A stretch of 6,296 nucleotides of DNA from Oscillospiraceae bacterium. GTDB lineage: Bacteria > Bacillota > Clostridia > Oscillospirales > Ruminococcaceae. The position numbers and the translations under genes are program-made. This document shows positions 1-5,892 of the stretch, in pieces. Each line of letters begins with the position of its first letter. The stretch's first letter is position 1. Location: positions 1-6,296 of the forward strand of contig JAQXNQ010000376.1 in NCBI GenBank assembly GCA_029098085.1. Direction: 5' to 3'. Below the pieces are notes generated by a model. It saw nothing but the letters and a program-made list of their open reading frames with translations. It did no database searches and was not told where the DNA came from.

Positions 1-163
1 GATGTCCATCGGCTGCCTCAGCGAGGACTCCGCCGCCATGGGCGGCATGCCCGTCGCCATTCCGGATTTCACCGACGGCCGGTGGCTGAACCGGGAGCCG
101 GATCAGCCGTCCTGGTATTCGCTGGAGGACATTTATCCGGAGGAGTTTGAGGATCTGCTGTAA
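1..163 (+). CDS. C-terminal fragment of an unrecognised protein
   Basis: The frame is open from the left edge to a TAA at 161-163, giving 53 visible codons. The peptide starts MSIGCLSEDSAAMGG, runs through the segment MPVAIPDFTDGRWLNREPDQ, and ends in a strongly acidic tail (SLEDIYPEEFEDLL). The ATG at 2-4 is probably internal, because the frame stays open to the edge and no upstream ribosome binding site can be seen. A likely terminator hairpin follows 39 bases after the stop, which supports this being the end of a real transcription unit. Base composition matches the neighbouring genes. There is no membrane segment, and I recognise no catalytic motif. I cannot assign a family. The fragment is coding with good but not complete certainty, since only 163 bases are visible. 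Confidence 0.6.
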   Translation, partial: MSIGCLSEDSAAMGGMPVAIPDFTDGRWLNREPDQPSWYSLEDIYPEEFEDLL

Positions 164-202
164 GCCTTTCTTGTTATTATACATGTTTTTGGTGGAAGAA
201 TC

Positions 203-232
203 AAGGCACTATTTGTGATAAATTGCCTTTTT
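203..232 (+). terminator. Rho-independent terminator of the upstream plus-strand gene
   Basis: AAGGCA (203-208) pairs with TGCCTT (224-229). After a two-base CT bulge, ATTT (211-214) pairs with AAAT (220-223) around the loop GTGAT. A run of five T (228-232) completes an intrinsic-terminator shape for rightward transcription. It lies 39 bases after the stop codon at 161-163. The stem is AT-rich and bulged, so it is weaker than the adjacent hairpin at 249-285. Confidence 0.55.
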
Positions 233-248
233 CTCCCATCAGAATATG

Positions 249-285
249 AAAAAAGAGGATTTTCACTTGGAAAATCCTCTTTCTT
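249..285 (-). terminator. Rho-independent terminator of the minus-strand sugar operon
   Basis: A perfect 13-base-pair stem joins 252-264 with 270-282 around the five-base loop ACTTG (265-269). Read on the minus strand, the stem ends in a run of six T (249-254), partly inside the stem. It lies 29 bases beyond the last stop codon of the operon (314-316), as expected for a termination site. The plus-strand side is also T-rich (280-285), so the hairpin may back up the plus-strand terminator at 203-232. Confidence 0.8.
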
Positions 286-313
286 CCTATGGAGATGGGC
301 TTTGCAGGGCGGT

Positions 314-1219
314 TCAGCCGCCCATCAGCTCATCAAAAAACGCTTTCTCTTCGTCCAGCTGCCGGAGATACCGCTTCAGGTTCTGCAGGCCGATGGTTAC
401 ACCCACCTCCGGCTCCTCCAGCCCCTCAAATTCGATGGAAACCGCGCCGTCAAAGCCGGCTTCCCGAAGAATGCTCAGGCACTGACGGATGGGTACAACG
501 CCGTGGCCCACAATGGCGCCGCGGATCTTGTTTCCTCCCCGGGTGGGACAATAGCCCCAGCCCGGACCGGGTTCCATACCGGTCTTGAAATGGAAATCCT
601 TGGCGTGTACATGCAGGGTGTAGGGTGCCACCCGGGCGCAGGCCGAGGCGGGCTCCTCATCGGCATCCAGGAAATTGCCCATGTCGCAGAGGAGACCAAA
701 ATTCGGGTCTGCCACCGCACGAACCAGCTTTTCTACCCGCACACTATCCTGACAGAACTGGCCGTGGTTCTCCACCATGGTGCGAACCCCCAGCTCCGCC
801 GCAAAGCGGGTCACCTGCCGGCAGGCGTCCGCCAGCACCGGAACGCAGCTGTCAAAATCCCGGAGGCCTTCATATCCGTCCGGATACCCGATGGAAGCGT
901 CGTGCCGCATCCGGGGTGCGCCCAGCAGGGCGGCGATTTCCACCTCGTGCTGCACCCGGGCGATCTCGGCGGGCAGATCCTCGCAGCGGAGGAAATCCGC
1001 CCCCACAGCATAGTTCACCGCCGGAATCCCCAGCCGTTCGCACTCCTCCCGCAGCCGCTTCGCGTAATCCTCCCGGCTGGAGCCGTCATGGGGCCAGATG
1101 TCCACAAACTCGATGGCGTCAAAGCCCATCTCCTTTGCTTTGGCGATGCAGGTCAGCTGATTCAGAGTGCCTTCCTCCATCCGCCGGCTCATGCTGTAGG
1201 TACTCAGCGCAATCTGCAC
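314..1219 (-). CDS. Xylose-isomerase-like TIM-barrel protein (sugar phosphate isomerase/epimerase superfamily), third gene of operon
   Basis: This is a 301-residue protein of the AP-endonuclease-2 / xylose-isomerase-like TIM-barrel superfamily, whose members isomerise, epimerise or dehydrate sugars and cyclitols with a bound divalent metal. The expected metal-site elements are present in order: E150 and H152 in MVENHG, D179 in CDMGNF, H203/H205 in HVHAKD, and E263 in SIEFEG. A Gly-rich stretch near 228-240 (GGNKIRGAIVGHG) precedes the final barrel strands, and the length is typical of the family. It has no signal peptide, so it should be cytoplasmic. I chose the GTG at 1219 because an AAAGGAGGGG ribosome binding site sits just upstream, in the 16-base gap after the dehydrogenase gene. 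The longer ATG-started frame (from 1273) would overlap that gene and lacks such a site. It is co-transcribed with the dehydrogenase and a second TIM-barrel protein, which suggests it acts on the oxidised product. The substrate is unknown. Inosose dehydratase/isomerase-like, keto-sugar epimerase or glycoside-lyase roles are all possible. Confidence 0.9.
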   Translation of the reverse strand: MQIALSTYSMSRRMEEGTLNQLTCIAKAKEMGFDAIEFVDIWPHDGSSREDYAKRLREECERLGIPAVNYAVGADFLRCEDLPAEIARVQHEVEIAALLGAPRMRHDASIGYPDGYEGLRDFDSCVPVLADACRQVTRFAAELGVRTMVENHGQFCQDSVRVEKLVRAVADPNFGLLCDMGNFLDADEEPASACARVAPYTLHVHAKDFHFKTGMEPGPGWGYCPTRGGNKIRGAIVGHGVVPIRQCLSILREAGFDGAVSIEFEGLEEPEVGVTIGLQNLKRYLRQLDEEKAFFDELMGG

Positions 1220-1223
1220 AGCG

Positions 1224-1235
1224 TTCCCCTCCTTT
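1224..1235 (-). promoter_or_regulatory. Ribosome binding site that fixes a GTG start
   Basis: On the minus strand the sequence reads AAAGGAGGGGAA, followed four bases later by GTG (1219-1217). It fills nearly all of the gap after the dehydrogenase stop codon (1236-1238). This near-consensus site is the main reason to start the downstream TIM-barrel protein at GTG 1219 rather than further upstream. Confidence 0.8.
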
Positions 1236-2300
1236 TTACAGAATGATCTCGTGACCGGTGCGGGCGGACTCATAAACAGCTTCCAGAATCCGCATGATCT
1301 GTACGCCGTCCTCAGCGGGCGCGCGGCAGGGGGTGCCGTTCAGCACGCAGTCCACGAAGTGATTGATCTCATCGTCGAACATGTGGGATTCATCGCTGTA
1401 CTGCTCGGCATTGGCCAGCTGCACATTGCTCATATAGCCGTTGATTTCGGTGTAGAATTCCAGCTGGGGATTCAGCCGCACACCGCCTTTGGTGCCGAAC
1501 AGCTCCATGCTGTACCGATCCTCCCGAAGGTTCAGGCTATAGGAGGTCTCCACCTCCAGTGTTGCTCCATTCTCATAGCGGATCAGGGCCACCGCCAGAT
1601 CCTCCACATTGAAGACCTGCTCGCCGGTAGGGCTGCTGGCGCCATAATCCAGCGTATCCTTGCAGCCGGGACGGTCGAGAAGCTTGTCATACGTCACGCC
1701 GTAAACCGAAACAGGACGAGGATTGCCCATAAGATAGCGGGTCAGGTCGATGACATGGACACCCAGGTCAATGAGAGGGCCGCCGGAGGAATAAGACTTA
1801 TCGCTGAACCAGCCGCCGGGGCTTCCATGGCGGCGGAGATAGTGAGCCTTGGCGAAATACAGCTCTCCGAGAAGACCCTGGTCGCGGAAATCCTCCACCA
1901 CAGCACAGTCCCGGCCAAAGCGGCAGACAAAGCCGATCTGCAGGTGCCGTCCGTTGCGGCGGGCCGCCTCCAGCATCTGCTCCGCCTCGGCGGCGGAGGT
2001 GGCCATGGGCTTTTCACACAGAACATCCTTGCCGGCATTCAGCGCCATGATGGCGCAGGGGGCGTGGTTGCAGTTCCAGACGCAGATGTCCACCGCGTCC
2101 AGCTCGGGCAGCTCCCGGAGCATCTCCTCCTCGCTGGTGTAGAGGCGGGTGACGCCGAACCGTTTGCCCTTTTTCTCCAGGCGTTCCCGGTTCAGGTCGC
2201 AGAAAGCGTACAGCTCCACATTGGGATTGGCCAGATAGGCGGGAATATGGCTTTCGGAGATGTTGCCGACTCCGATCATGGCAACCTTCAGTTTTTTCAT
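1236..2300 (-). CDS. Gfo/Idh/MocA family NAD(P)-dependent oxidoreductase, second gene of operon
   Basis: This is a 354-residue cytoplasmic dehydrogenase of the Gfo/Idh/MocA family, which oxidises or reduces a sugar or cyclitol hydroxyl using NAD(P). The N-terminal Rossmann fold begins at once (KVAMIGVGNIS, dinucleotide-binding glycines G10 and G12), with an acidic residue (CDLNRER, D35) after strand 2, where NAD-preferring members often carry one. The family EKP motif is at 96-98, with catalytic-type K97. The substrate-domain motif GGPLIDLGVHVID gives D178 and H182, the usual partners of that lysine. Full family length and intact motifs argue for an active enzyme. The ATG at 2300 is preferred because GAAAGGGAGG lies six bases upstream. 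An alternative TTG at 2318 would overlap that site. It sits between two metal-dependent TIM-barrel proteins, so a keto-sugar or keto-glycoside intermediate is a reasonable inference. An inositol 2-dehydrogenase-like role is an alternative, but the substrate cannot be read from the sequence. Confidence 0.93.
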   Translation of the reverse strand: MKKLKVAMIGVGNISESHIPAYLANPNVELYAFCDLNRERLEKKGKRFGVTRLYTSEEEMLRELPELDAVDICVWNCNHAPCAIMALNAGKDVLCEKPMATSAAEAEQMLEAARRNGRHLQIGFVCRFGRDCAVVEDFRDQGLLGELYFAKAHYLRRHGSPGGWFSDKSYSSGGPLIDLGVHVIDLTRYLMGNPRPVSVYGVTYDKLLDRPGCKDTLDYGASSPTGEQVFNVEDLAVALIRYENGATLEVETSYSLNLREDRYSMELFGTKGGVRLNPQLEFYTEINGYMSNVQLANAEQYSDESHMFDDEINHFVDCVLNGTPCRAPAEDGVQIMRILEAVYESARTGHEIIL

Positions 2301-2306
2301 AAGAAT

Positions 2307-2316
2307 CCTCCCTTTC
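2307..2316 (-). promoter_or_regulatory. Ribosome binding site of the dehydrogenase gene
   Basis: The minus strand reads GAAAGGGAGG, six bases before ATG at 2300-2298. It lies in the 34-base gap after the first operon gene. Its position decides between ATG 2300 and an in-frame TTG at 2318. Confidence 0.75.
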
Positions 2317-2334
2317 AATCGTTAGTCTGGTATA

Positions 2335-3192
2335 TCAGCGGACGAACCGGCGCAGGAAATCAGCCGCCAGCCGGATATCCGCGGCCGGGTTCTCCCCGAC
2401 CTCCCGTTCAATGGTCAGAAAGCCCCGGTAGCCGATGCTGTCCAGCGCCTGCAGGTACTCGCTCCAGCAGACGCCGCCCGCTCCCAGGGGAACCTCTTCA
2501 CAGTAGTCCCCTTCGTCAAAGGGGCCTTCCGGCTCCCGGATGCCGTATAGGATCTCCGGATCACCGAGCTGTCGGCAGACGCCATCCTTGGCGTGGGTGT
2601 GAACAATATAGTCCCTCAGGGTCAGCACCGCCTCAGCCGCATTGCCCTTTTCTTCGCCGAAGGTCATCAGCAGGTTGGCCGGATCCAGGTTGACGGCCAC
2701 GCCGGTGGAATGCAGGCTGTCCAGAAAGCCTTTAAGCACCGGTGCGGGCTCCGGGCCGGTCTCCACGGCGAAATGGGCGTTCAGGCTGTCGGCGTACTCC
2801 GCCAGTCTGCCGCAGGCCTCCTGCATGATTCCGTAGCGCGGATGAGCGGGGTCGGCGGGCACGACGCCGATATGGGTCGTGACGATGTTGGTGCCCAGAT
2901 CGCCGGCCAGCTCCAGAATTCGCTTGGAACGCTCGATTCCCTCCTGGTTGCGCTCCGGGTCAAAGAACCCATACCCCAAATCGCCGCAGAGGGCGGAAAT
3001 CTTCAGGCCGTACCCCTCCGCCATGGCGCGAACTTCCCTTCTGCGCCCGGCGTCCATCTGCTCGGGAGCCATCTCTCCCTCGGTGGCGTAGACCTGAATG
3101 CCGCTCAGGCCCAACTCTGCGGCCTGTTTCATGGCTGCTTCCATGTCGGTGCGGAAGCAGTCCAATACAACGCCAACAGAAAAATCATACAT
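2335..3192 (-). CDS. Xylose-isomerase-like TIM-barrel protein (sugar phosphate isomerase/epimerase superfamily), first gene of operon
   Basis: This is a 285-residue cytoplasmic TIM-barrel protein of the xylose-isomerase-like superfamily. It is clearly different in sequence from the 301-residue member encoded third in the same operon. The expected metal-site elements are E144 in AVETGPEP, D170 in NLDPANL, H198/H200 in HTHAKD and E262 in TIEREVG. A loop before the last strands contains PLGAGGVCW (235-243), a pattern common in sugar phosphate isomerase/epimerase proteins just before the final helix and strand. The start ATG at 3192 has AAAGGAG (3202-3208) nine bases upstream. It is the promoter-proximal gene of the operon and diverges from the AraC-type regulator. 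It probably isomerises, epimerises, dehydrates or cleaves a sugar-derived compound handled by the co-encoded dehydrogenase. Sugar epimerase, inosose isomerase/dehydratase and subunit-of-lyase functions cannot be separated from sequence alone. Confidence 0.9.
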   Translation of the reverse strand: MYDFSVGVVLDCFRTDMEAAMKQAAELGLSGIQVYATEGEMAPEQMDAGRRREVRAMAEGYGLKISALCGDLGYGFFDPERNQEGIERSKRILELAGDLGTNIVTTHIGVVPADPAHPRYGIMQEACGRLAEYADSLNAHFAVETGPEPAPVLKGFLDSLHSTGVAVNLDPANLLMTFGEEKGNAAEAVLTLRDYIVHTHAKDGVCRQLGDPEILYGIREPEGPFDEGDYCEEVPLGAGGVCWSEYLQALDSIGYRGFLTIEREVGENPAADIRLAADFLRRFVR

Positions 3193-3194
3193 AG

Positions 3195-3223
3195 TTTACC
3201 GCTCCTTTCCTCTTCTTTATATT
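3195..3223 (+). promoter_or_regulatory. Candidate sigma-A promoter for the AraC-type regulator
   Basis: TTTACC (3195-3200) and TATATT (3218-3223) are separated by 17 bases. They match the -35 and -10 consensus at four and five of six positions. Transcription would begin near 3230 and leave a leader of about 75 bases before ATG 3306. It overlaps the leader of the divergent operon. The region is AT-rich, so chance matches are possible. Confidence 0.4.
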
Positions 3224-3226
3224 TAT

Positions 3227-3255
3227 ATTGTAGAAAAAATCCCACCCAAAGTAAA
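3227..3255 (-). promoter_or_regulatory. Candidate sigma-A promoter for the three-gene sugar operon
   Basis: On the minus strand TTTACT (3255-3250) and TACAAT (3232-3227) are separated by 17 bases. They match -35 and -10 consensus at four and five of six positions. Transcription would start near 3220, about 28 bases before ATG 3192. The imperfect -35 fits a promoter helped by an activator such as the adjacent AraC protein, but this is inference. Confidence 0.5.
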
Positions 3256-3291
3256 GCAAGAGATGTGCATAAAGTTTGTCCGATCTTGCAG

Positions 3292-3298
3292 AAGGAGG
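3292..3298 (+). promoter_or_regulatory. Ribosome binding site that fixes the regulator start
   Basis: AAGGAGG lies seven bases before ATG 3306. This near-perfect site rules out the in-frame TTG at 3276, which would place the site inside the coding region. Confidence 0.85.
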
Positions 3299-3305
3299 TT
3301 TTTGT

Positions 3306-4109
3306 ATGGACTTCTATGAATACGACGCCGATGTCTACGCGGATCCTGCGCTTCCGATCTACTATGCCGTTGACACGCTGGAGGACGCCGCCGAAAACTG
3401 GCAGCTGCACTGGCACGAGGCCACCGAACTTCTGTACTGCATGGAGGGCAGCGGCGTGGCGGTGTCGGGCGCCCGGCGGATTTCCCTTGCTGCCGGAGAG
3501 CTGGCGTTCATCAATCCCAACCGCCTGCACACCTTCTACGCCTCCGGACACTGCCGGTACTGCTATCTGCTGCTGGCTCCCGAGCTGGCCGCGGCGCGGG
3601 ATCTGCCCCGCACACCGGTACAGCCCTTCATCTCAGACCCGGACATCGCGGCGCAGATGGACGGCATCATCCATGAGCTGCAGCGGCAGGAGCCCTTTTA
3701 CCGCAGCGAGGTCTGCGCCCGCCTCACCCGGCTGCTGGTCTGCCTCCACCGGCGCTATCCCGAAGCGAAAGACGATCAGGAGACCGAAGCGGACAACAGA
3801 CAGCTGGAGATGGTCAAGGCCATCATTTCCTACATCCGGCGGCACTTCGCAGAGCCCATCTCCCTGGATGACCTCTGCCGGGAGGTGTCCTTCAGCCGTT
3901 CCCGGATCTGTCATGTCTTCAAGGAGGTGACCGGGCAAACCCTGGTGGAATACATCCACTTTGTCCGCTGCAACAACGCCCGCACTCTGCTGGCCAGCAG
4001 GCAGTACAATGTCAGCGAATGCGCCGAGCGGAGCGGCTTTGGCTCGGTGAGCTATTTCTCCCGCATCTATAAAAAGCAGATGGGCGTCCCGCCCTCCTCT
4101 CATAGGTGA
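3306..4109 (+). CDS. AraC family transcriptional regulator with cupin-like sensor domain
   Basis: This is a 267-residue two-domain regulator. Residues about 15-100 form a cupin-like ligand-binding domain, shown by HWHEATELLYCMEG (H35 and H37 at the usual start of the barrel) and the turn LAAGELAFINPNRLHTF. A helical linker follows (about 110-165). Residues about 169-266 are the AraC/XylS DNA-binding domain with two helix-turn-helix units. The first contains ISLDDLCREVSFSRSRICHV and the second contains NVSECAERSGFGSVSYFSRI, ending in the usual KKQMGVPPS tail. The start at ATG 3306 is set by AAGGAGG seven bases upstream. It diverges from the sugar-enzyme operon across a 113-base gap, the classic arrangement for a local regulator that responds to the substrate or an intermediate. 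It probably acts at the shared control region (inference). It may also act on the downstream sulfatase promoter. Confidence 0.93.
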   Translation: MDFYEYDADVYADPALPIYYAVDTLEDAAENWQLHWHEATELLYCMEGSGVAVSGARRISLAAGELAFINPNRLHTFYASGHCRYCYLLLAPELAAARDLPRTPVQPFISDPDIAAQMDGIIHELQRQEPFYRSEVCARLTRLLVCLHRRYPEAKDDQETEADNRQLEMVKAIISYIRRHFAEPISLDDLCREVSFSRSRICHVFKEVTGQTLVEYIHFVRCNNARTLLASRQYNVSECAERSGFGSVSYFSRIYKKQMGVPPSSHR

Positions 4110-4218
4110 GCCGCAGGATGCTTCCGCAGCGCATGTGTCCCGGCTGTACCGGACTGCCGCAATATGGATACCGGTCATTCCGGACAGACCGCCTCCTGCC
4201 GGAACGTGGGTTCGGTAG

Positions 4219-4247
4219 TGGAAAATCCGGTTGGAATGTGCTATACT
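4219..4247 (+). promoter_or_regulatory. Extended -10 sigma-A promoter of the sulfatase gene
   Basis: TGGAAA (4219-4224, four of six to -35 consensus) is followed after 17 bases by TATACT (4242-4247, five of six). TGC directly precedes the -10 box, giving an extended -10 element. Transcription would start near 4254, leaving a leader of about 93 bases. It shows that the sulfatase need not depend on read-through from the regulator gene. Confidence 0.65.
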
Positions 4248-4251
4248 ATCA

Positions 4252-4264
4252 TTGATCCGGTCAA
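4252..4264. repeat. Imperfect inverted repeat at the sulfatase transcription start
   Basis: TTGATCCGGTCAA has TTGA/TCAA arms around the centre TCCGG and lies just after the -10 box, overlapping the predicted start point. The position suits a repressor operator. The arms are only four bases, so chance is possible. Confidence 0.25.
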
Positions 4265-4301
4265 ATAAGCCTGAATTGGATCCGACTTCCATCCGCCCCG
4301 T

Positions 4302-4316
4302 GAGAAGGGCCTTCTC
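4302..4316. repeat. 15-base palindrome in the sulfatase leader
   Basis: GAGAAGG and CCTTCTC are perfect inverted repeats flanking one central G. The element lies between the promoter and the ribosome binding site. With a one-base centre it is unlikely to work as an RNA hairpin with all seven pairs. A protein-binding site is more plausible, or it is a chance palindrome. Confidence 0.35.
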
Positions 4317-4332
4317 CGTCCCGGCGAATCCG

Positions 4333-4338
4333 AAAGGA
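4333..4338 (+). promoter_or_regulatory. Ribosome binding site that decides the sulfatase start
   Basis: AAAGGA is two bases from ATG 4341 and eight bases from ATG 4347. Only the second distance is normal for initiation, so the protein most likely starts MKARKN at 4347. Confidence 0.65.
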
Positions 4339-4346
4339 ATATGCAT

Positions 4347-5774
4347 ATGAAAGCAAGAAAAAATCTGCTGTTTGTTTTTGCGGATCAGTGGAGAGCGGAC
4401 GCCATGGGCTATGCTCATGCCGATCCGGTCAGGACACCCAACATGGACAGATTCTGCGCTGATGCAACCTACTGTGACCACGCCTTCAGCACCTTCCCTG
4501 TTTGTTCTCCCCACCGGGCCAGCCTGCTCACAGGCCGGTATCCTCTGAGCCTCGGATTCTTCACAAACTGCAAAACCGGTCTGCCTCTCCGGCTGCAGGA
4601 TGAGGAAATCAGCATTGCGCAGGTTTTGCGCAAAGAAGGATACCAGACGGCCTATATCGGGAAGTGGCACCTTGATGAGCCCGAAGTAAACCATAATCCC
4701 GCACCTGTGTCCGGCGCAGGAGACTGGGATGCTTACACGCCGCCCGGACCCCGCCGCCATGGCTTTGACTACTGGTATTCCTATGGCACCTACGATATGC
4801 ACCTTGCTCCGCATTACTGGCAGGATACGCCCGAAATGATCTGCCCGGGCGTATGGTCGCCGGAGCATGAAACCGACAAAGCCATGGAGTATCTGCGTCA
4901 GGTCCGGGACAGAGAGCGCCCCTTTGTGATGTTCCTTTCCTGGAATCCGCCTCACAGTCCTTATGATCAAGTGCCTCAGCGGTATCTGGATCTTTATCCC
5001 GATGTAGAGCTGAAGGAAAACGTGCTTCTGGACAACATCCATCACCACACCGGCGAGCAGGTAAACTATACGGAGGAACAGCTGCGGCTGAATACCCGCC
5101 GGTACTATGCTGCAGTCAGCGGTTTGGACGACCAGTTTGGCCGACTGATGGAGTTTATGCAGCAGGAGGGTCTGTACGAGGATACTGTCATCGTACTTTC
5201 GGCAGATCACGGCGACATGATGGGCTCTCACGGCTTAATGGGCAAGCATGTGTGGTATGAAGAATCGATCCACATTCCCTTCGTTGTGCGGTTCGGGGGG
5301 AACCAAAAACGTGTCTGCCGCACCTGTATCGCAAGTCAGGATATGATGCCGACCTTACTGGGACTGTTGGGGGCGGAGATTCCCGACACCGTGGAAGGTG
5401 AGGACTGTTCTCAATATCTCCTTACAGAGCAGGAAGATCCGGACCGGGTCAGCTATCTGTGCGCCTGTCCCGGAAGGGAACCTGTTGTGAAACAATTTCA
5501 GGCTGCCGGAAAGGATCCGCTCATTTATGGCTGGCGGGGCGTGCGTACCCAGACGCACACTTATGTCATGGAGCTGGGATATGAAATCCAGCCTGCTCCG
5601 ACGCGCTGGCTGTACTGTACCGCAGAGGATCCTTTGCAGAAAAACCCTCTTGATCTGACCGTTCCCGAAAACAAACGCCTGGCACAGGCGCTGGAGAAAA
5701 AGGTTCTGCTCTGGATGCGCCGGCAGAAGGATGGTTTCGCCGCGCACTGGATAAGCCAGGCCGGAGAACTCTGA
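4347..5774 (+). CDS. Cysteine-type S1 family sulfatase, predicted cytoplasmic
   Basis: This is a 475-residue arylsulfatase-like enzyme of the alkaline-phosphatase superfamily, which hydrolyses sulfate esters. The hallmark CSPHRASLLTGR gives C53-x-P-x-R57. C53 is the residue converted to formylglycine in active sulfatases. Other family elements are FADQWR near the N-terminus (metal ligand D13), GKWHL (K106, H108), PPHSPY (H203), and SADHGDMMGSHGLMGKH (D287, H288, K300). The C-terminal subdomain carries the usual LYCTAEDPLQKNPL segment. Length and motif order indicate an intact protein. It has no signal peptide, so the substrate is probably an imported small sulfated sugar or glycoside. Activity requires a maturase. 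In an anaerobe this would be the radical-SAM anSME enzyme, which is not encoded here. It has its own promoter and a terminator after the stop. The substrate is unknown, and the neighbouring sugar-oxidation operon only hints at a carbohydrate. Phosphonate monoester hydrolases share the fold, so sulfate specificity is likely but not proven. Confidence 0.92.
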   Translation: MKARKNLLFVFADQWRADAMGYAHADPVRTPNMDRFCADATYCDHAFSTFPVCSPHRASLLTGRYPLSLGFFTNCKTGLPLRLQDEEISIAQVLRKEGYQTAYIGKWHLDEPEVNHNPAPVSGAGDWDAYTPPGPRRHGFDYWYSYGTYDMHLAPHYWQDTPEMICPGVWSPEHETDKAMEYLRQVRDRERPFVMFLSWNPPHSPYDQVPQRYLDLYPDVELKENVLLDNIHHHTGEQVNYTEEQLRLNTRRYYAAVSGLDDQFGRLMEFMQQEGLYEDTVIVLSADHGDMMGSHGLMGKHVWYEESIHIPFVVRFGGNQKRVCRTCIASQDMMPTLLGLLGAEIPDTVEGEDCSQYLLTEQEDPDRVSYLCACPGREPVVKQFQAAGKDPLIYGWRGVRTQTHTYVMELGYEIQPAPTRWLYCTAEDPLQKNPLDLTVPENKRLAQALEKKVLLWMRRQKDGFAAHWISQAGEL

Positions 5775-5830
5775 TTGAAGCCGCACCGCCATTGAAAACC
5801 GGAACATATATCCATCCAGGCAAAGAAAAG

Positions 5831-5879
5831 CCCGGAGCCATTCCCGTCAAAGGGAAACGGCTCCGGGTCCTTTTGTTTG
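5831..5879. terminator. Bidirectional Rho-independent terminator between converging genes
   Basis: CCCGGAGCC (5831-5839) pairs with GGCTCCGGG (5859-5867), and after an internal mismatch CCC (5843-5845) pairs with GGG (5852-5854). The plus side continues TCCTTTTGTTTG. The minus side continues CTTTTCTTTG. Both are T-rich, so the hairpin can end the sulfatase transcript and the converging minus-strand transcript. It lies 56 bases after the sulfatase stop codon. Confidence 0.85.
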
Positions 5880-5892
5880 TATGCCCGAAAGG

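Larger units (their letters stand above)
4110..4346. other. Intergenic region between regulator and sulfatase
   Basis: This 237-base stretch holds no convincing reading frame. I see no terminator with a U-tract after the regulator. The only pairing candidate nearby is a five-base-pair CGGTC/GACCG match around 4160-4185. Its second half contains the sulfatase promoter (4219-4247), an imperfect inverted repeat at the expected start site (4252-4264), and a 15-base palindrome in the leader (4302-4316). Confidence 0.6.

Noticed and set aside
215..1246. A 343-codon plus-strand open frame opposite the third operon gene
   Set aside because: It begins inside the upstream terminator hairpin, has no ribosome binding site, and is antisense to a gene with intact metal-site motifs.
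1220..1273. An 18-codon N-terminal extension of the third operon gene from ATG 1273
   Set aside because: It would overlap the preceding dehydrogenase gene and contains the ribosome binding site for GTG 1219. The extension does not resemble the start of a TIM barrel, whereas VQIALSTYSM does.
1251..2693. A 480-codon plus-strand open frame opposite the dehydrogenase and the first TIM-barrel gene
   Set aside because: It runs antisense across two well-supported genes and their gap, has no ribosome binding site, and its low-complexity translation matches no family. Long antisense frames are common in GC-rich coding DNA.
3193..3305. Riboswitch or small RNA in the divergent gap
   Set aside because: The predicted leaders are short (about 28 and 75 bases), and no strong conserved fold or hairpin series is visible.
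2593..3930. A 445-codon plus-strand open frame across the divergent control region
   Set aside because: It covers the 5' half of a minus-strand gene, the promoter region and an off-frame part of the regulator. The in-frame regulator with its own AAGGAGG site explains the coding signal.
4155..4190. Possible terminator after the AraC-type gene
   Set aside because: Only about five base pairs (CGGTC with GACCG) can form around a ten-base loop, and no T-run follows.
3633..5231. A 532-codon minus-strand open frame opposite the regulator and sulfatase genes
   Set aside because: It spans two confidently identified plus-strand genes and the promoter region between them. No motif is visible in its translation, so it is a shadow frame.
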